Notes under the pieces: model-generated | What the model was told of the DNA's origin: nothing | Databases searched by the model: none | The model's input: only the letters and a program-made list of their open reading frames with translations | DNA from: Aquamicrobium sp. LC103 | Lineage (GTDB): Bacteria > Pseudomonadota > Alphaproteobacteria > Rhizobiales > Rhizobiaceae | DNA: 64,000 nt | Direction: 5' to 3' | Assembly: GCF_001014615.2 (NCBI RefSeq) | Contig: NZ_LBCQ02000004.1 | Span: forward strand, 186,001 to 250,000 | Made by a program: the position numbers and the translations under genes | Shown: one piece after another, positions 28,252 to 38,081 of the stretch | Layout: each line of letters opens with the position of its first letter | How positions within the stretch are numbered: the stretch's first letter is position 1

Positions 28252-28329
28252 TCAGTCGAGGAACAGAAGCAGAAGTATGATGATCGGGATCGGTATGCCG
28301 ATCATCCACAGAAGCAGTCCTCTCAGCAT
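28252..28329 (-). CDS. 25-residue hydrophobic membrane microprotein
   Basis: The frame reads MLRGLLLWMIGIPIPI, continues with a run of Ile and Leu, and ends FLD. It is a single membrane helix with one arginine at the N-side and an aspartate at the end. A GGAGAAGGAA ribosome-binding site stands directly before ATG 28329, and a strong terminator follows. The gene therefore has a complete expression unit, although it is far below usual size cut-offs. Function is unknown; such proteins often bind and tune membrane complexes. Confidence 0.7.
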   Translation of the reverse strand: MLRGLLLWMIGIPIPIIILLLLFLD

Positions 28330-28414
28330 TTCCTTCTCCGTGGTCTTGCGGTTCTCGTTCCTTGAAGGGGGAACGTACGGAGAGACGAGAGGTTCCTGCT
28401 TCGCCGTCGGGAAC

Positions 28415-28885
28415 CTATCGGTTCGATTTCACCGCCTGGAGCACTTCCTCGGCATGGCCGGGAACCTTCACCTTCTCCCATTTCCGGACGATCCTGCCGT
28501 CGGCGCCGATGAGATAGGTGGTCCGCTCGACGCCCATGAATTTGCGTCCGTACATGCTCTTCTCGACCCAGACGCCGTATCCTGCGAGCACCTTCTTCTC
28601 TTCGTCGGCGGCAAGCATGACGGTCAGGTCGTGCTTTGCCTTGAATTTGTCATGGCTCCTTGCCGTGTCCGGCGACATTCCGATGAGAACCGCTCCGAGC
28701 TTCTCGAATTCGGGCTTGAGAGCGGAGAAGGCGAGGGCTTCCGCGGTGCAGCCGCTGGTGTCGTCCTTGGGATAGAGGAACAGGACGACCTGCTTTCCGC
28801 GCTGCGCCGACAAGGAAACGGTCGTGCCGCCGTCTCCGGGAAGTTCGAAATCCGGTGCGGTGTCGCCGATATTGAAGTTTGCCAT
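28415..28885 (-). CDS. bcp: Thioredoxin-dependent peroxiredoxin, Bcp/PrxQ type
   Basis: This 156-residue peroxidase reduces hydrogen peroxide and organic hydroperoxides. It starts with GDTAPDFELP, and the peroxidatic cysteine is in YPKDDTSGCTAEA (C46). The usual resolving cysteine five residues on is replaced by leucine (CTAEALAF), so it probably works as a 1-Cys enzyme. It is divergent from the YhdP-like gene and lies upstream of the microprotein on the same strand. Confidence 0.92.
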   Translation of the reverse strand: MANFNIGDTAPDFELPGDGGTTVSLSAQRGKQVVLFLYPKDDTSGCTAEALAFSALKPEFEKLGAVLIGMSPDTARSHDKFKAKHDLTVMLAADEEKKVLAGYGVWVEKSMYGRKFMGVERTTYLIGADGRIVRKWEKVKVPGHAEEVLQAVKSNR

Positions 28886-28978
28886 GGGATCGCCCTTCTG
28901 TGAGGTTACGCGTCAGGAGGCGACAGATATAGTGGCTCCCCAAGATTCGTCCATTACGGAAAGGTCGGCAGCGAACTG

Positions 28979-31900
28979 GTGCACGGCGACGCCCCGCAAC
29001 ACGAGAAAATACGCTTCAGGCGTAACGAAATCGCTCGTCTCGACGCATTGCCGTCTGCCGCGCCCACGCCGGCTCCCACCAGGGCGCGGCGGCCGCTGTG
29101 GTCACGGCTGACGAGAACGCTGACCTATGTCGTGCTCGCGAGCCTCGTGCTGTCGATCGCGGCGATCGGCGCCGTCTACTTCGCGGCGCGAAGCGGGGTC
29201 GGAAACGAGCGGCTCCAGCGCGAAGCGCAGGCGGCGATCACCGCGCTTGCGGGCACCAGGGTAACCACCGCCATCGGCAGCACCCGTTTCTCGGTCGCCA
29301 AGGGGCGCCGGGTGGGCATCGAAATCCGCGACGCTGAAATCGCCTCCGCCGAATCGAACGCGACGATGATGAGCGTGGGTTCGCTGCGTTTCGGCTTGAG
29401 GGCGCTGCCGCTGCTGCGCGGCGAGGTGAAGCTCGGCAGCGCGCATCTGGGCAATGCCCGTATCATGATGGAAGCCTTGCCGCGCGCGGACGGGCAGGGC
29501 GTCGGCCTGCATTTCCTGAACGAGGACGGGCTGCTCGATCCCGATGTCGCCGCGGCCCTGGTGTTCGACAGCCTCCACCAGGCCTTCGACGCGCTCCAGG
29601 CCAGCGGCACGGACGAGATCGACCTGGAAAACGTCGAGATCGTCTTCGGCAGCGGCGAGAACGAGCGCCGCCTCTTGGTGGAAAGCTCCAGGCTGTCGGC
29701 GCCGGCAGACGGCCAGCTCGCCATCTCGGCACTGCTGCGCTGGGGCGAGCGGGTGGTGAAGCTCGAGGGAACGGCCTCGCGCAACGCCGGTGAGCGGCGC
29801 ATCGAGCGCCTCGCGATCACGACGAATTCGGAAGCGCCGGAAATCGTGGTGGCCGGCAATGGCGCCGCGGTCGAGGACCCCAACGTGCTGGGAAATCTGA
29901 ACGTCGAGATCACCGGCGCGGAAGGGTCGGGGGCTCCAAACCGCCTGTCGTTCAACGCGCATCTTGCCAACGCGGTCTTCGACATGGGCCGTCCCGGCCA
30001 GATGAAGATCGATGCCGACATGACCGCCACGGTCGTCGGCGGCACGAGGAAGATCGAGATCGAACGGGCGAGCGTCACCAGCGGGCGGTCGCGCTGGCAG
30101 TTTCACGGCGCCGTCGGCCCCGCGCCGAAGGCGAGCGGCGAGCGGCCGCACTACCGCTACGAGCTGGTCAGCGACGGTTCGGTGATCTCGCCGGAAGGTT
30201 CGTCCGAGCCGGCTTTGCCGGTTCTCGCCCGCATCGCCGGCCGCTACGAAGGGCCGGCCCGCATTCTCGACGTCGACGAGATCGGGCTGCGCACCGCCCA
30301 GGGCGAGGTCACCGGCTCGGCAGAGGTGCGGTTCGAGCCGGGCAAGTCGCCGGGCCTGCAGCTCAATGTCGACGTCACCGACATGCCGGTCAGTCATGTC
30401 AAGCAGATCTGGCCGTTCTTTGCCGCGCCCGGCGCGCGCAACTGGGTATCGAAGAACGTCTATGGCGGGCGCGTTGTCGAGGGCAGCGTGCGGCTCGGCG
30501 TTCCGCCGGGACGCATGGGCAACGGCATCCCGTTCGACGGCGACGAGGTCTCCGGCCGTTTCGCGATCGCGGGAACCCGATTCGACATGGCCGGCCGGCT
30601 TCCGCCGATGCGCGACGGCGACGGCGTCGTCGAGTTTCGCGGGACGGATGTCGACATCGCGCTCAATTCGGGCACCGTTTTCATGAGCGACGGAAGGACC
30701 GTGAATGCAAGCGCCGGCACGCTGACGATCCGCGACGCGCATCTGAACCCGGTGATCGGCAAACTGCGGATCGGCGTCGACGGGCAGGCGCCGGCGATCA
30801 TGGCGCTGGCCGGCTACGAGCCGATCAATGTCGAGCGCTTCGTCGATCTCAAGCCGGGGGAGCTGTCGGGCGAGGTGAGCGGAACGGTGTCCGCCGATAT
30901 TCCGCTGACGCGGAACGTCCCCGTGGAAAGCCTCGGATGGAAGGTCGAGCTCGACTATTCCGACCTCGCGCTGGCAAGGCCGTTCGAGGGCATGACCGTC
31001 ACGGAGGCGAAGGGGCGGATCGTCGTCGAGCCGACGCGCGCGGCGATCGACGCGGATGCGAAGCTGAACGGCGCGGCCTCCAAGGTGCATCTGGTGTTCC
31101 CGCTGGGCAACAGCGAGATTGCGCGAGAGCGCAAGGTCGATCTGGTGCTGGACGACAAGGCGCGCGATGCGCTCGCGCCGGGCCTCGATGTCGTTCTGGG
31201 CGGGACCGCGCTGGTGCAGGCGGTGGCCGCCGGCGAGGGCAAGGAGGCCATCACGGCCGACCTTTCCCGTTCCACCCTCAAGGTGCCATGGGTGGGATGG
31301 AGCAAGGGAACGGGCATACCCGGAACCGCCAGCTTCACCATGGAGAGGCGCGGGAGCCGGACCGAGCTTTCGGATTTCCGGGTCAAGGGCGACACGTTTT
31401 CAGCCGCGGGCGCGATCTCGCTCGATCGCGGCGGCGTGTCGAGCGTCAAGCTCAATTCCGCCAAACTCAACCGTACCGACGATTTCTCCGTGGACGTGAA
31501 GCGGCAGGGCAGCGGCTACAACGTCACCATACGCGGCAATTCGATCGACGTGCGTTCGGTCATCAAGATGTTGACCGCCGACGCGGAGGGAGCCGCCAAG
31601 TCGGTCGAGGGCGTGCCCGTGACGGTCGATCTCGCGGTCGCGTCCGCGATCGGTTTTCACGGCGAGACATTGCGCGACGTGACGCTGAGCTATCGGGGCA
31701 ACGGCCCGGTGACCGATGCGCTGGAGTTTTCCGCCACCACGCGCAACGGGCGCAAGGTGACCTTCACCGACGGCAGGGCGGGCGGCGCACGCAACATCCG
31801 CATGCAATCCGCCGATGCCGGCTCGATACTGCGGTTCCTCGACATTTACGAGCGGATGGAGGGCGGCGACATCACGGTTGCGCTCAAGGGCAGCGGCGGA

Positions 31901-32383
31901 CCGCTCTCCGGGCAGGTGGATGCGCGCAATTTCTGGGTCGTCAACGAGCCGCGGCTGAGTTCGCTGGTCTCCACGGCGCCGGCCAGCGACGGGCGCACCC
32001 TCAACGACGCGGTACGCGGCGAGATCGACGTTTCGCGCGTGCAGTTCGAGCGCGGCTTCTCGGTCGTGGAGAAGGGAACGGGCTATCTCAATCTCGATCG
32101 CGGCGTGCTGCGCGGACCGCTGATCGGCGCCACCTTCCAGGGCTCGCTCTACGACAGGTCCGGCAACATGGCGATGACCGGCACCTTCATGCCGGCCTAT
32201 GGGCTGAACCGGATCTTCGGCGAGATTCCGCTGATCGGCCAGATTCTCGGCAATGGCCGCGACCGCGGCCTGATCGGCATCACGTTCCGGCTCGCCGGCA
32301 AGGCGGGCGAGCCGGACCTTCAGATCAATCCGCTGTCGGTGATCGCGCCGGGCATCTTCCGCTCGGTGTTCGAGTTCCGCTGA
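28979..32383 (+). CDS. YhdP/AsmA-like giant envelope protein (DUF3971)
   Basis: This 1134-residue protein has one N-terminal membrane helix (about residues 47-70). A very long beta-rich periplasmic part follows, with repeated AsmA-like segments. The C-terminal AsmA_2-type domain contains GNMAMTGTFMPAYGLNRIFGEIPLIGQIL. Such proteins are thought to form bridge-like lipid conduits between inner and outer membrane. The start is GTG 28979 with only a weak AAAGG upstream, so the exact N-terminus is uncertain. tyrS converges 18 bases later. Confidence 0.88.
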   Translation: MHGDAPQHEKIRFRRNEIARLDALPSAAPTPAPTRARRPLWSRLTRTLTYVVLASLVLSIAAIGAVYFAARSGVGNERLQREAQAAITALAGTRVTTAIGSTRFSVAKGRRVGIEIRDAEIASAESNATMMSVGSLRFGLRALPLLRGEVKLGSAHLGNARIMMEALPRADGQGVGLHFLNEDGLLDPDVAAALVFDSLHQAFDALQASGTDEIDLENVEIVFGSGENERRLLVESSRLSAPADGQLAISALLRWGERVVKLEGTASRNAGERRIERLAITTNSEAPEIVVAGNGAAVEDPNVLGNLNVEITGAEGSGAPNRLSFNAHLANAVFDMGRPGQMKIDADMTATVVGGTRKIEIERASVTSGRSRWQFHGAVGPAPKASGERPHYRYELVSDGSVISPEGSSEPALPVLARIAGRYEGPARILDVDEIGLRTAQGEVTGSAEVRFEPGKSPGLQLNVDVTDMPVSHVKQIWPFFAAPGARNWVSKNVYGGRVVEGSVRLGVPPGRMGNGIPFDGDEVSGRFAIAGTRFDMAGRLPPMRDGDGVVEFRGTDVDIALNSGTVFMSDGRTVNASAGTLTIRDAHLNPVIGKLRIGVDGQAPAIMALAGYEPINVERFVDLKPGELSGEVSGTVSADIPLTRNVPVESLGWKVELDYSDLALARPFEGMTVTEAKGRIVVEPTRAAIDADAKLNGAASKVHLVFPLGNSEIARERKVDLVLDDKARDALAPGLDVVLGGTALVQAVAAGEGKEAITADLSRSTLKVPWVGWSKGTGIPGTASFTMERRGSRTELSDFRVKGDTFSAAGAISLDRGGVSSVKLNSAKLNRTDDFSVDVKRQGSGYNVTIRGNSIDVRSVIKMLTADAEGAAKSVEGVPVTVDLAVASAIGFHGETLRDVTLSYRGNGPVTDALEFSATTRNGRKVTFTDGRAGGARNIRMQSADAGSILRFLDIYERMEGGDITVALKGSGGPLSGQVDARNFWVVNEPRLSSLVSTAPASDGRTLNDAVRGEIDVSRVQFERGFSVVEKGTGYLNLDRGVLRGPLIGATFQGSLYDRSGNMAMTGTFMPAYGLNRIFGEIPLIGQILGNGRDRGLIGITFRLAGKAGEPDLQINPLSVIAPGIFRSVFEFR

Positions 32384-32401
32384 AAGCGCTGGCGCGGCCG
32401 G

Positions 32402-33652
32402 TCAGACCGGCCGCACCAGGACGTGCTTCTTCCTGCCCATGGAAAGCTTGACGACGCCTTCGGCGGTCAGGTCCGCAACCGTCACGCCGCGGCGATCGTC
32501 GGAGACGGGCTCGTCGTTGAGGCGCACGGCTCCGCCCTGAACCTGCCGGCGCGCCTCGCCGTTGGAGGCGGCAAGGCCGGCCTTGACGAAGAGCGACAGA
32601 ATGCCGATGCCGGCTTCCAGTTCCGACTTCGCGACCTCCACCGTCGGCAGGCTCTCGGCGAGCGCTCCTTCCTCGAAGGTCTTGCGCGCGGTTTCGGCGG
32701 CCTGCTCGGCGTTCTCGCGCCCGTGCAGCATCGCCGTCACCTCGGTGGCCAATACTTTCTTGGCCTCGTTGATCTCCGAGCCGCCAAGCGCGGCAAGCCG
32801 CGCGATCTCGTCGAGAGGCAGCGTGGTGTAGAGCTTCAGGAAGCGGCCGACATCGGCATCTTCCGTGTTGCGCCAGTACTGCCAGAAATCATAGGCCGAC
32901 AGCATGTCCGGGTTGAGCCAGACGGCGCCCGAAAGCGACTTGCCCATCTTGGCGCCGGAGGCGGTGGTCAGCAGCGGCGAGGTCAGCGCGTAGAGCTGCT
33001 GCGTGCCCATGCGGTGGCCGAGATCGATGCCGTTGACGATGTTGCCCCACTGGTCGGAGCCGCCCATCTGCAGGCGCGTGCCGTAGCGCTTGCTCAGCTC
33101 GACGAAGTCGTAGGCCTGCAGGATCATGTAGTTGAATTCGAGGAACGACAGCGACTGGTCGCGCTCGAGCCGCAGCTTGACGGAATCGAAGCTCAGCATG
33201 CGGTTGACCGAGAAGTGCCGGCCGACGTCGCGGAGGAATTCGAGATAGTTAAGCGGGGCCAGCCAATCGGCGTTGTTGACCATGACCGCGTCCTTCGCGC
33301 CTTCGCCGAAGGTGAGATAGTTGGCGAAGACCCGCTTGATGGAGGCGATGTTGGCGGCGATGGTGTCGAGCGTCATCAGCTTGCGCGCCTCGTCCTTGAA
33401 GGACGGGTCGCCGACCATGCCGGTGCCGCCGCCCATCAGCGCGATCGGGCGATGGCCGGTTTGTTGCAGCCAGTGCAGCATCATGATCTGAATGAGCCCG
33501 CCGGCGTGAAGGCTCGGCGCCGTCGGATCGAAGCCGATATATGCCGTCACGGTTTCCTTCGCGAAGAGGTCGTCGAGGCCGGTTTCATCCGAGATCTGGT
33601 GGATGAAGCCGCGCTCGGAAAGGGTGCGCAGGAATTCGGATTTGAAGGACAT
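32402..33652 (-). CDS. tyrS: Tyrosine-tRNA ligase
   Basis: This 416-residue class I synthetase has its HIGH-equivalent in [10 protein letters not shown] and its KMSKS-equivalent in [10 protein letters not shown]. The tyrosine pocket segment is [14 protein letters not shown]-terminal S4 RNA-binding domain ([17 protein letters not shown]) completes it. ATG 33652 starts the typical [16 protein letters not shown]; a longer frame to 33796 would overlap the divergent anmK start and is rejected. Its cognate tRNA-Tyr is at 58289. Confidence 0.96.
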   Translation of the reverse strand: MSFKSEFLRTLSERGFIHQISDETGLDDLFAKETVTAYIGFDPTAPSLHAGGLIQIMMLHWLQQTGHRPIALMGGGTGMVGDPSFKDEARKLMTLDTIAANIASIKRVFANYLTFGEGAKDAVMVNNADWLAPLNYLEFLRDVGRHFSVNRMLSFDSVKLRLERDQSLSFLEFNYMILQAYDFVELSKRYGTRLQMGGSDQWGNIVNGIDLGHRMGTQQLYALTSPLLTTASGAKMGKSLSGAVWLNPDMLSAYDFWQYWRNTEDADVGRFLKLYTTLPLDEIARLAALGGSEINEAKKVLATEVTAMLHGRENAEQAAETARKTFEEGALAESLPTVEVAKSELEAGIGILSLFVKAGLAASNGEARRQVQGGAVRLNDEPVSDDRRGVTVADLTAEGVVKLSMGRKKHVLVRPV

Positions 33653-33783
33653 AATTCGGTTCTTTCCGGTGGAGAAGTTCGTCGTTCCGCCTTGCCGATG
33701 GCAAAGCCGATGGCGCGCCTTTAGCATCAAGAGGGGCGGAATCACAAGAAACGTGACATGGCACGCGAAAGTCGACAGGAAAA

Positions 33784-34893
33784 ATGACCTCGGCACTCGG
33801 CCTGATGAGCGGAACCTCGATGGACGGCATCGACCTGGCGATGCTGGAAACCGACGGCGAAGGCGATGTGAAGCGCGGGGCCAGCATGTTCGTGCCCTAC
33901 GAGGCCGTGTTTCGCCGAAGCATCGAGGAGGCGCTGGAGACCGCGAAGCGGATCGAGAAGCGCGACGAGCGGCCGGGCGACCTCGCGGCGCTGGAGCGCG
34001 AGCTGACGATGCGCCATGCCGAGGCCGTCCGGCGTTTCGCGGCCGCGCATCCGGATGCGAGGATCGACGTCGTCGGCTTTCACGGCCAGACCGTCCTTCA
34101 CCGGCCGGAAAGGGCGCTGACCGTGCAGATCGGGGACGGGGCGCTGCTGGCGCGCGAAACCGGCCTGCCGGTGGTCTACGACATGCGCGCCAGGGACATG
34201 GAGCATGGCGGGCAGGGCGCGCCGCTGGTGCCGGCCTATCATGCCGCGCTCGCCGCCTCGCTGCCGGCCGGCCTGGCCCGGTTTCCCGTCTGCTTCGTCA
34301 ATATCGGCGGCATCTCGAACGTGACCTACGTGCCGAAGCGGGACGACCCCGTCGCCTTCGACAGCGGGCCCGGCAACGCGCTGATCGACCAGTGGGTGGC
34401 GAGCCAGGGCGGCGTGCCCTACGACGCCGACGGCATGATCGCCAGCGAAGGCGGTGTCGTGCGCAGCGTGGTGGACCGCTATCTCGACAATCCCTTCTTC
34501 GAGAAAGCCGGTCCCAAATCCCTGGATCGAAACGATTTTACCCTGGAGATCGCGAGCGGTCTCGAATTGTCGGACGGCGCGCGGACGCTGGCGGCCGTTT
34601 CGGCGGAGGCGATCCTGAGGTCGGCCGAGCACATGCCCGAGCCGCCGAAGCTGTGGATCGCCTGCGGCGGCGGCCGCAAGAATCCGCACATCGTCGGCGA
34701 TTTGCGGCAAGGAGCGGCCGCGCATGGCGCGGAGGTCGTGCTTGCGGAGGATGCCGGCCTCGACGGGGACGCGATGGAGGCGGAGGCGTGGGCGTTTCTG
34801 GCGGTACGCTCGCTGAAGGGCCTGCCGCTGACCTTTCCGACGACGACGGGCTGCAGGAAGCCCGTCAGCGGCGGCGTGCTCGCCCGCCCCTGA
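33784..34893 (+). CDS. anmK: Anhydro-N-acetylmuramic acid kinase
   Basis: This 369-residue sugar kinase opens and phosphorylates 1,6-anhydro-MurNAc to MurNAc-6-phosphate during cell-wall recycling. Its marks are [14 protein letters not shown] at the start, [32 protein letters not shown], and [10 protein letters not shown]. It is divergent from tyrS, which is a common arrangement in Rhizobiales. Confidence 0.95.
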   Translation: MTSALGLMSGTSMDGIDLAMLETDGEGDVKRGASMFVPYEAVFRRSIEEALETAKRIEKRDERPGDLAALERELTMRHAEAVRRFAAAHPDARIDVVGFHGQTVLHRPERALTVQIGDGALLARETGLPVVYDMRARDMEHGGQGAPLVPAYHAALAASLPAGLARFPVCFVNIGGISNVTYVPKRDDPVAFDSGPGNALIDQWVASQGGVPYDADGMIASEGGVVRSVVDRYLDNPFFEKAGPKSLDRNDFTLEIASGLELSDGARTLAAVSAEAILRSAEHMPEPPKLWIACGGGRKNPHIVGDLRQGAAAHGAEVVLAEDAGLDGDAMEAEAWAFLAVRSLKGLPLTFPTTTGCRKPVSGGVLARP

Positions 34894-35000
34894 GGCATCG
34901 TCCACGGGGATTGTCATCGAAGCTTTATGGTCGCGTCACCCGGCCGACATGCGCGGCGCCTAGCACTTGCGCATAAGTCATTTCCAACCGGGTCATCATC

Positions 35001-36359
35001 ATGAAACCTTCGTTGCTCGCGGCTGTCGCCGCCATTGCCCTCACGACCGCTCCTTCGCTGGCGCAGGAAAAGGAATTTCCCGCGACGCTTGCCGGCCATG
35101 CGATCCTGCCGGCCGAGACCTTCGTCGCCGCGCCGGAGAACGCGCCCGAGCACATGAAGGTCTCGGGCAAGTTCACCACGCCCGACCGCCGCCGCACGGA
35201 AGAGCTGGGCACCGTTCCCGGCATGGACGGTCACCGCCCGACCAATCTCTCGCTTCCCTTCGACGGCCAGCCGGTCCAGGGCTTTTCCGGGATCAAGGCC
35301 ATGGAGGACGGCACGTTCTGGTCGCTCTCCGACAACGGGTTCGGCAACAAGCTGAACTCGCCCGATGCCATGCTGATGCTGCACCAGCTTCGCTTCGATT
35401 GGGACGGCGGCGAGGTGGAAAGGCTGCAGACGGTGTTTCTGACCGACCCGGACAGGAAGGCGCCGTTCCCGATCGTGCTCGAGGGGTCCGACAACCGCTT
35501 TCTCACCGGCGCCGATTTCGACGTGGAATCGATCCAGCCGGTGGCGGACGGCTTCTGGATCGGCGAGGAGTTCGGGCCCTACCTCCTGAAGTTCGATGCG
35601 GAAGGCCGCCTGACGGACGTGTTCGAGACCGTGGCCGACGGCAAGCCGGTGCGTTCGCCCGACCATCCCGCGCTGGCGCTGCCGGGCAGCCCGACCGGAA
35701 AAATGCCGTCCTTCAACCTGAAGCGCTCGGGCGGCTACGAGGGCCTGGCGATGTCGAAGGACGGGAGCAAACTCTACGGCATGCTCGAAGGTCCGCTTTT
35801 CCTCGAAGACGGTTCGGTCGAGCAGGCGGACGGCCGGACGGCGCTGCGGGTCATCGAATTCGACGTCGCCAGCAAGGAATGGACCGGCCGGAGCTGGTTC
35901 TATCCGCTTGCCGAGGGCGGCGAGGCGATCGGCGATTTCAACATGCTCGATGCGACGACCGCGCTGGTCATCGAGCGCGACAACGGCGCGGGCGTCGCCG
36001 CGAATGCCTGCGCGGACGCGAACGACCCGAAGCCCGACTGCTTCGCCAAGCCGTCCAAGGTCAAGCGCATCTACAAGATCGAGATGAGCGACGACAATGT
36101 CGGCGGCGCGGTGCGCAAGATCGGCTATATCGACCTGCTCAACATCGCGGATCCGGACAACAGGAAGCGCCAGGGCGGCGGCGACGGTTTCTACGACATG
36201 CCGTTCGTGACGATCGAGAATGTCGACCGCGTCGACGAGAACCACATCATCGTCGGAAACGACAACAACCTGCCGTTCTCGGCCGGGCGCGCGGTGGATG
36301 CGGTGGACGACAACGAGTTCGTGCTGCTGGAAGTCGGCGAATTCCTGAAAGCGGAATAA
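35001..36359 (+). CDS. Secreted esterase-like activity of phytase family protein
   Basis: This 452-residue protein has a signal peptide (about 21 residues, cleavage after SLA-QE) and a beta-propeller-like phytase-like domain. Its recognisable marks are GFSGIKAMEDGTFWSLSDNGFG and QPVADGFWIGEEFGPYLLKFD, followed by GGYEGLAMSKDGSKLYGMLEG. Two cysteines (ANACADAN.. DCFAK) probably pair in the periplasm. It probably hydrolyses a phosphate ester, but the substrate is unproven for the family. A terminator follows 34 bases after the stop codon. Confidence 0.88.
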   Translation: MKPSLLAAVAAIALTTAPSLAQEKEFPATLAGHAILPAETFVAAPENAPEHMKVSGKFTTPDRRRTEELGTVPGMDGHRPTNLSLPFDGQPVQGFSGIKAMEDGTFWSLSDNGFGNKLNSPDAMLMLHQLRFDWDGGEVERLQTVFLTDPDRKAPFPIVLEGSDNRFLTGADFDVESIQPVADGFWIGEEFGPYLLKFDAEGRLTDVFETVADGKPVRSPDHPALALPGSPTGKMPSFNLKRSGGYEGLAMSKDGSKLYGMLEGPLFLEDGSVEQADGRTALRVIEFDVASKEWTGRSWFYPLAEGGEAIGDFNMLDATTALVIERDNGAGVAANACADANDPKPDCFAKPSKVKRIYKIEMSDDNVGGAVRKIGYIDLLNIADPDNRKRQGGGDGFYDMPFVTIENVDRVDENHIIVGNDNNLPFSAGRAVDAVDDNEFVLLEVGEFLKAE

Positions 36360-36393
36360 ATCCTGACTGTTATGTCCGCTTTCTCATGAATGG

Positions 36394-36427
36394 AAAAAGG
36401 GACTCCGGAACGATCGGGGCCCTTTTT
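36394..36427 (+). terminator. Terminator after the phytase-like gene
   Basis: The arms AAAAAGGG and CCCTTTTT enclose a partly paired CCG/CGG inner stem and end in a T-run. They lie 34 bases downstream of the stop codon. Confidence 0.75.
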
Positions 36428-36499
36428 CTGCCCATTGTTCGTCTGCGAAAGTCCGTCGGAATGACCGGCGAGCGCGGTCCGGGCGGGCGGAGACTCGAT

Positions 36500-37153
36500 C
36501 TATTCGCCGGTCAGACCGCCATAGCGGCGCACCATATGAGCCATCTCCGCACTGGCCGGCTTCGGTTCCTTCGCCAAGCCTTCGGCGACACCGGCGCGAT
36601 CCGTGACGGGACGGTTCTGGCTGACTTTCCATTTGCCGTCGATGGCGGCGATCTCGATCTCAAGTCCGACGATGCCCTTGAGCTGCGCCTCTATGAAGGC
36701 ATCCGGCGCGTCCGTGACCTTCCACGGCTCGGATCGTTCCGCTTCGTGGCCGGCCGTCAGCTCGGCGATCTGCCCGGCAAGCCAGTCCCGGTCGTCGATG
36801 ATGCGCGGGCGGCCGCGCACCTGCACCATGGCGTAGTTCCAGGTCGGCACGACCTTGCCGGTTTCGCGCTTGGTCTCGTACCAGGACGGCGTCACATAGG
36901 TGTCGGCGCCCTGGAAGACGACCAGGACCGGCGTTTCGGGATCGTCCGCTAGCATGCGCCACTGCGGATTCGCCTTGGCGAGATGCGCCCGCAGCGTGCC
37001 CTTCGGCGACGCTCCGGCGTCGAGCAGGAAGGGCAACGGATTGGCGACCGGCCCTTCCGGTCCGTTCGAGACAAGCAGCCCGAGCGGATGGGCGGTGATC
37101 AAGGCATGCAGAACGTCCAGCCGCGTTTCGATGAAATGGGGAGGCTGGTACAT
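36500..37153 (-). CDS. PaiB-type FMN-binding negative transcriptional regulator
   Basis: This 217-residue protein starts MYQPPHF, the signature of the PaiB family, and contains NPLPFLLD, AHLAKANPQW, FQGADTYVTPSWY and VPTWNYAMVQVRG. The fold is a split-barrel FMN-binding dimer. B. subtilis PaiB represses sporulation and protease genes, but direct DNA binding in proteobacteria is not shown. AGGAAGGG precedes ATG 37153. It follows the hydrolase gene after 13 bases and is likely cotranscribed with it. Confidence 0.92.
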   Translation of the reverse strand: MYQPPHFIETRLDVLHALITAHPLGLLVSNGPEGPVANPLPFLLDAGASPKGTLRAHLAKANPQWRMLADDPETPVLVVFQGADTYVTPSWYETKRETGKVVPTWNYAMVQVRGRPRIIDDRDWLAGQIAELTAGHEAERSEPWKVTDAPDAFIEAQLKGIVGLEIEIAAIDGKWKVSQNRPVTDRAGVAEGLAKEPKPASAEMAHMVRRYGGLTGE

Positions 37154-37166
37154 ATCGTTGCCCTTC

Positions 37167-37841
37167 CTATCTGAGCCGTTTCGGCCGTGGGTCGGCGAGC
37201 TCGCCGGCAAGCCGCCGGTCGAGGTAGTCGGCGCATTCCTCGATCAGAACATCGGGGTCGTTCGAGAAGAAATGGTTGGCGCCCGGAAGCGTCTTCTGCG
37301 TGATGGTGATGCCCTTCTGGGTGTGCAGCTTGTCGACGAGACCCTGCACGTCCTTCGGCGGCGCCACCTTGTCGGCATCGCCGTGGATGATCAGCCCGGA
37401 GGAGGGGCATGGCGCCAGGAACGAGAAATCATAGGTGTTGGGCTGCGGCGCGATCGAGATGAAGCCTTCGATCTCGGGGCGGCGCATCAGGAGCTGCATG
37501 CCGATCCAGGCGCCGAAGGAATAACCGGCAACCCAGCAGCTCTTGGAATCGGGATGCAGCGACTGCACCCAGTCGAGCGCGGCGGCGGCGTCCGACAATT
37601 CGCCCGTGCCGTGGTCGAATTCGCCCTGGCTGCGACCGATGCCGCGGAAATTGAAGCGCAGCGTGGTGAAGTTGCGCTTCTGGAACATGTAGAAGAGGTC
37701 GTAGACGATCTTGTTGTTCATCGTGCCGCCGAATTGCGGGTGCGGATGAAGAATAATCGCGATCGGCGCGTTCTTTTCCTTCGAAGGCTGGTAACGACCC
37801 TCGAGACGTCCGGCCGGACCTGCGAAAATGACCTCTGGCAT
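37167..37841 (-). CDS. Alpha/beta hydrolase
   Basis: This 224-residue protein has an HPHPQFGGTMNNKIV oxyanion region and the nucleophile elbow AGYSFGAW. The acid is in HGDADKVAPP and the histidine in GANHFF, so the triad is complete. ATG 37841 with GGAG is preferred over ATG 37961, which would run into the ICE box. The substrate is unknown. It is divergent from the suf operon; the 240-base gap between them holds the iron-control site. Confidence 0.88.
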   Translation of the reverse strand: MPEVIFAGPAGRLEGRYQPSKEKNAPIAIILHPHPQFGGTMNNKIVYDLFYMFQKRNFTTLRFNFRGIGRSQGEFDHGTGELSDAAAALDWVQSLHPDSKSCWVAGYSFGAWIGMQLLMRRPEIEGFISIAPQPNTYDFSFLAPCPSSGLIIHGDADKVAPPKDVQGLVDKLHTQKGITITQKTLPGANHFFSNDPDVLIEECADYLDRRLAGELADPRPKRLR

Positions 37842-37946
37842 ATCTGCTCCAGTTACTGCCGCTCCACGGACGTCGCTCGCCACCCCGATTTCGGGGGAAA
37901 AGGCCGAATGGCCTTGACGTAAGGCGACCGTCTTCTTAGAAGCTAG

Positions 37947-37963
37947 TTTAGAATTGTTCAAAA
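37947..37963. promoter_or_regulatory. ICE-like Irr-binding site upstream of the suf operon
   Basis: The sequence TTTAGAATTGTTCAAAA matches the rhizobial iron control element (TTTAGAA-N3-TTCTAAA) at all but one defined position. It lies 119 bases before the first suf gene and 106 bases before the divergent hydrolase start. Irr represses suf-type genes when iron (heme) is low in rhizobia. Binding here is inferred from the match only. Confidence 0.7.
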
Positions 37964-38081
37964 CTCGACGGGCAAGCCCATCTGGTTTTCGAAGCGGGTA
38001 GATAGGACGGCTGGCCTTGCAATTTCAAGGAAAAACGCCGACTTCCCGGTGATTGCGGCCTGAAGGAGAAGATTTGCGGTC

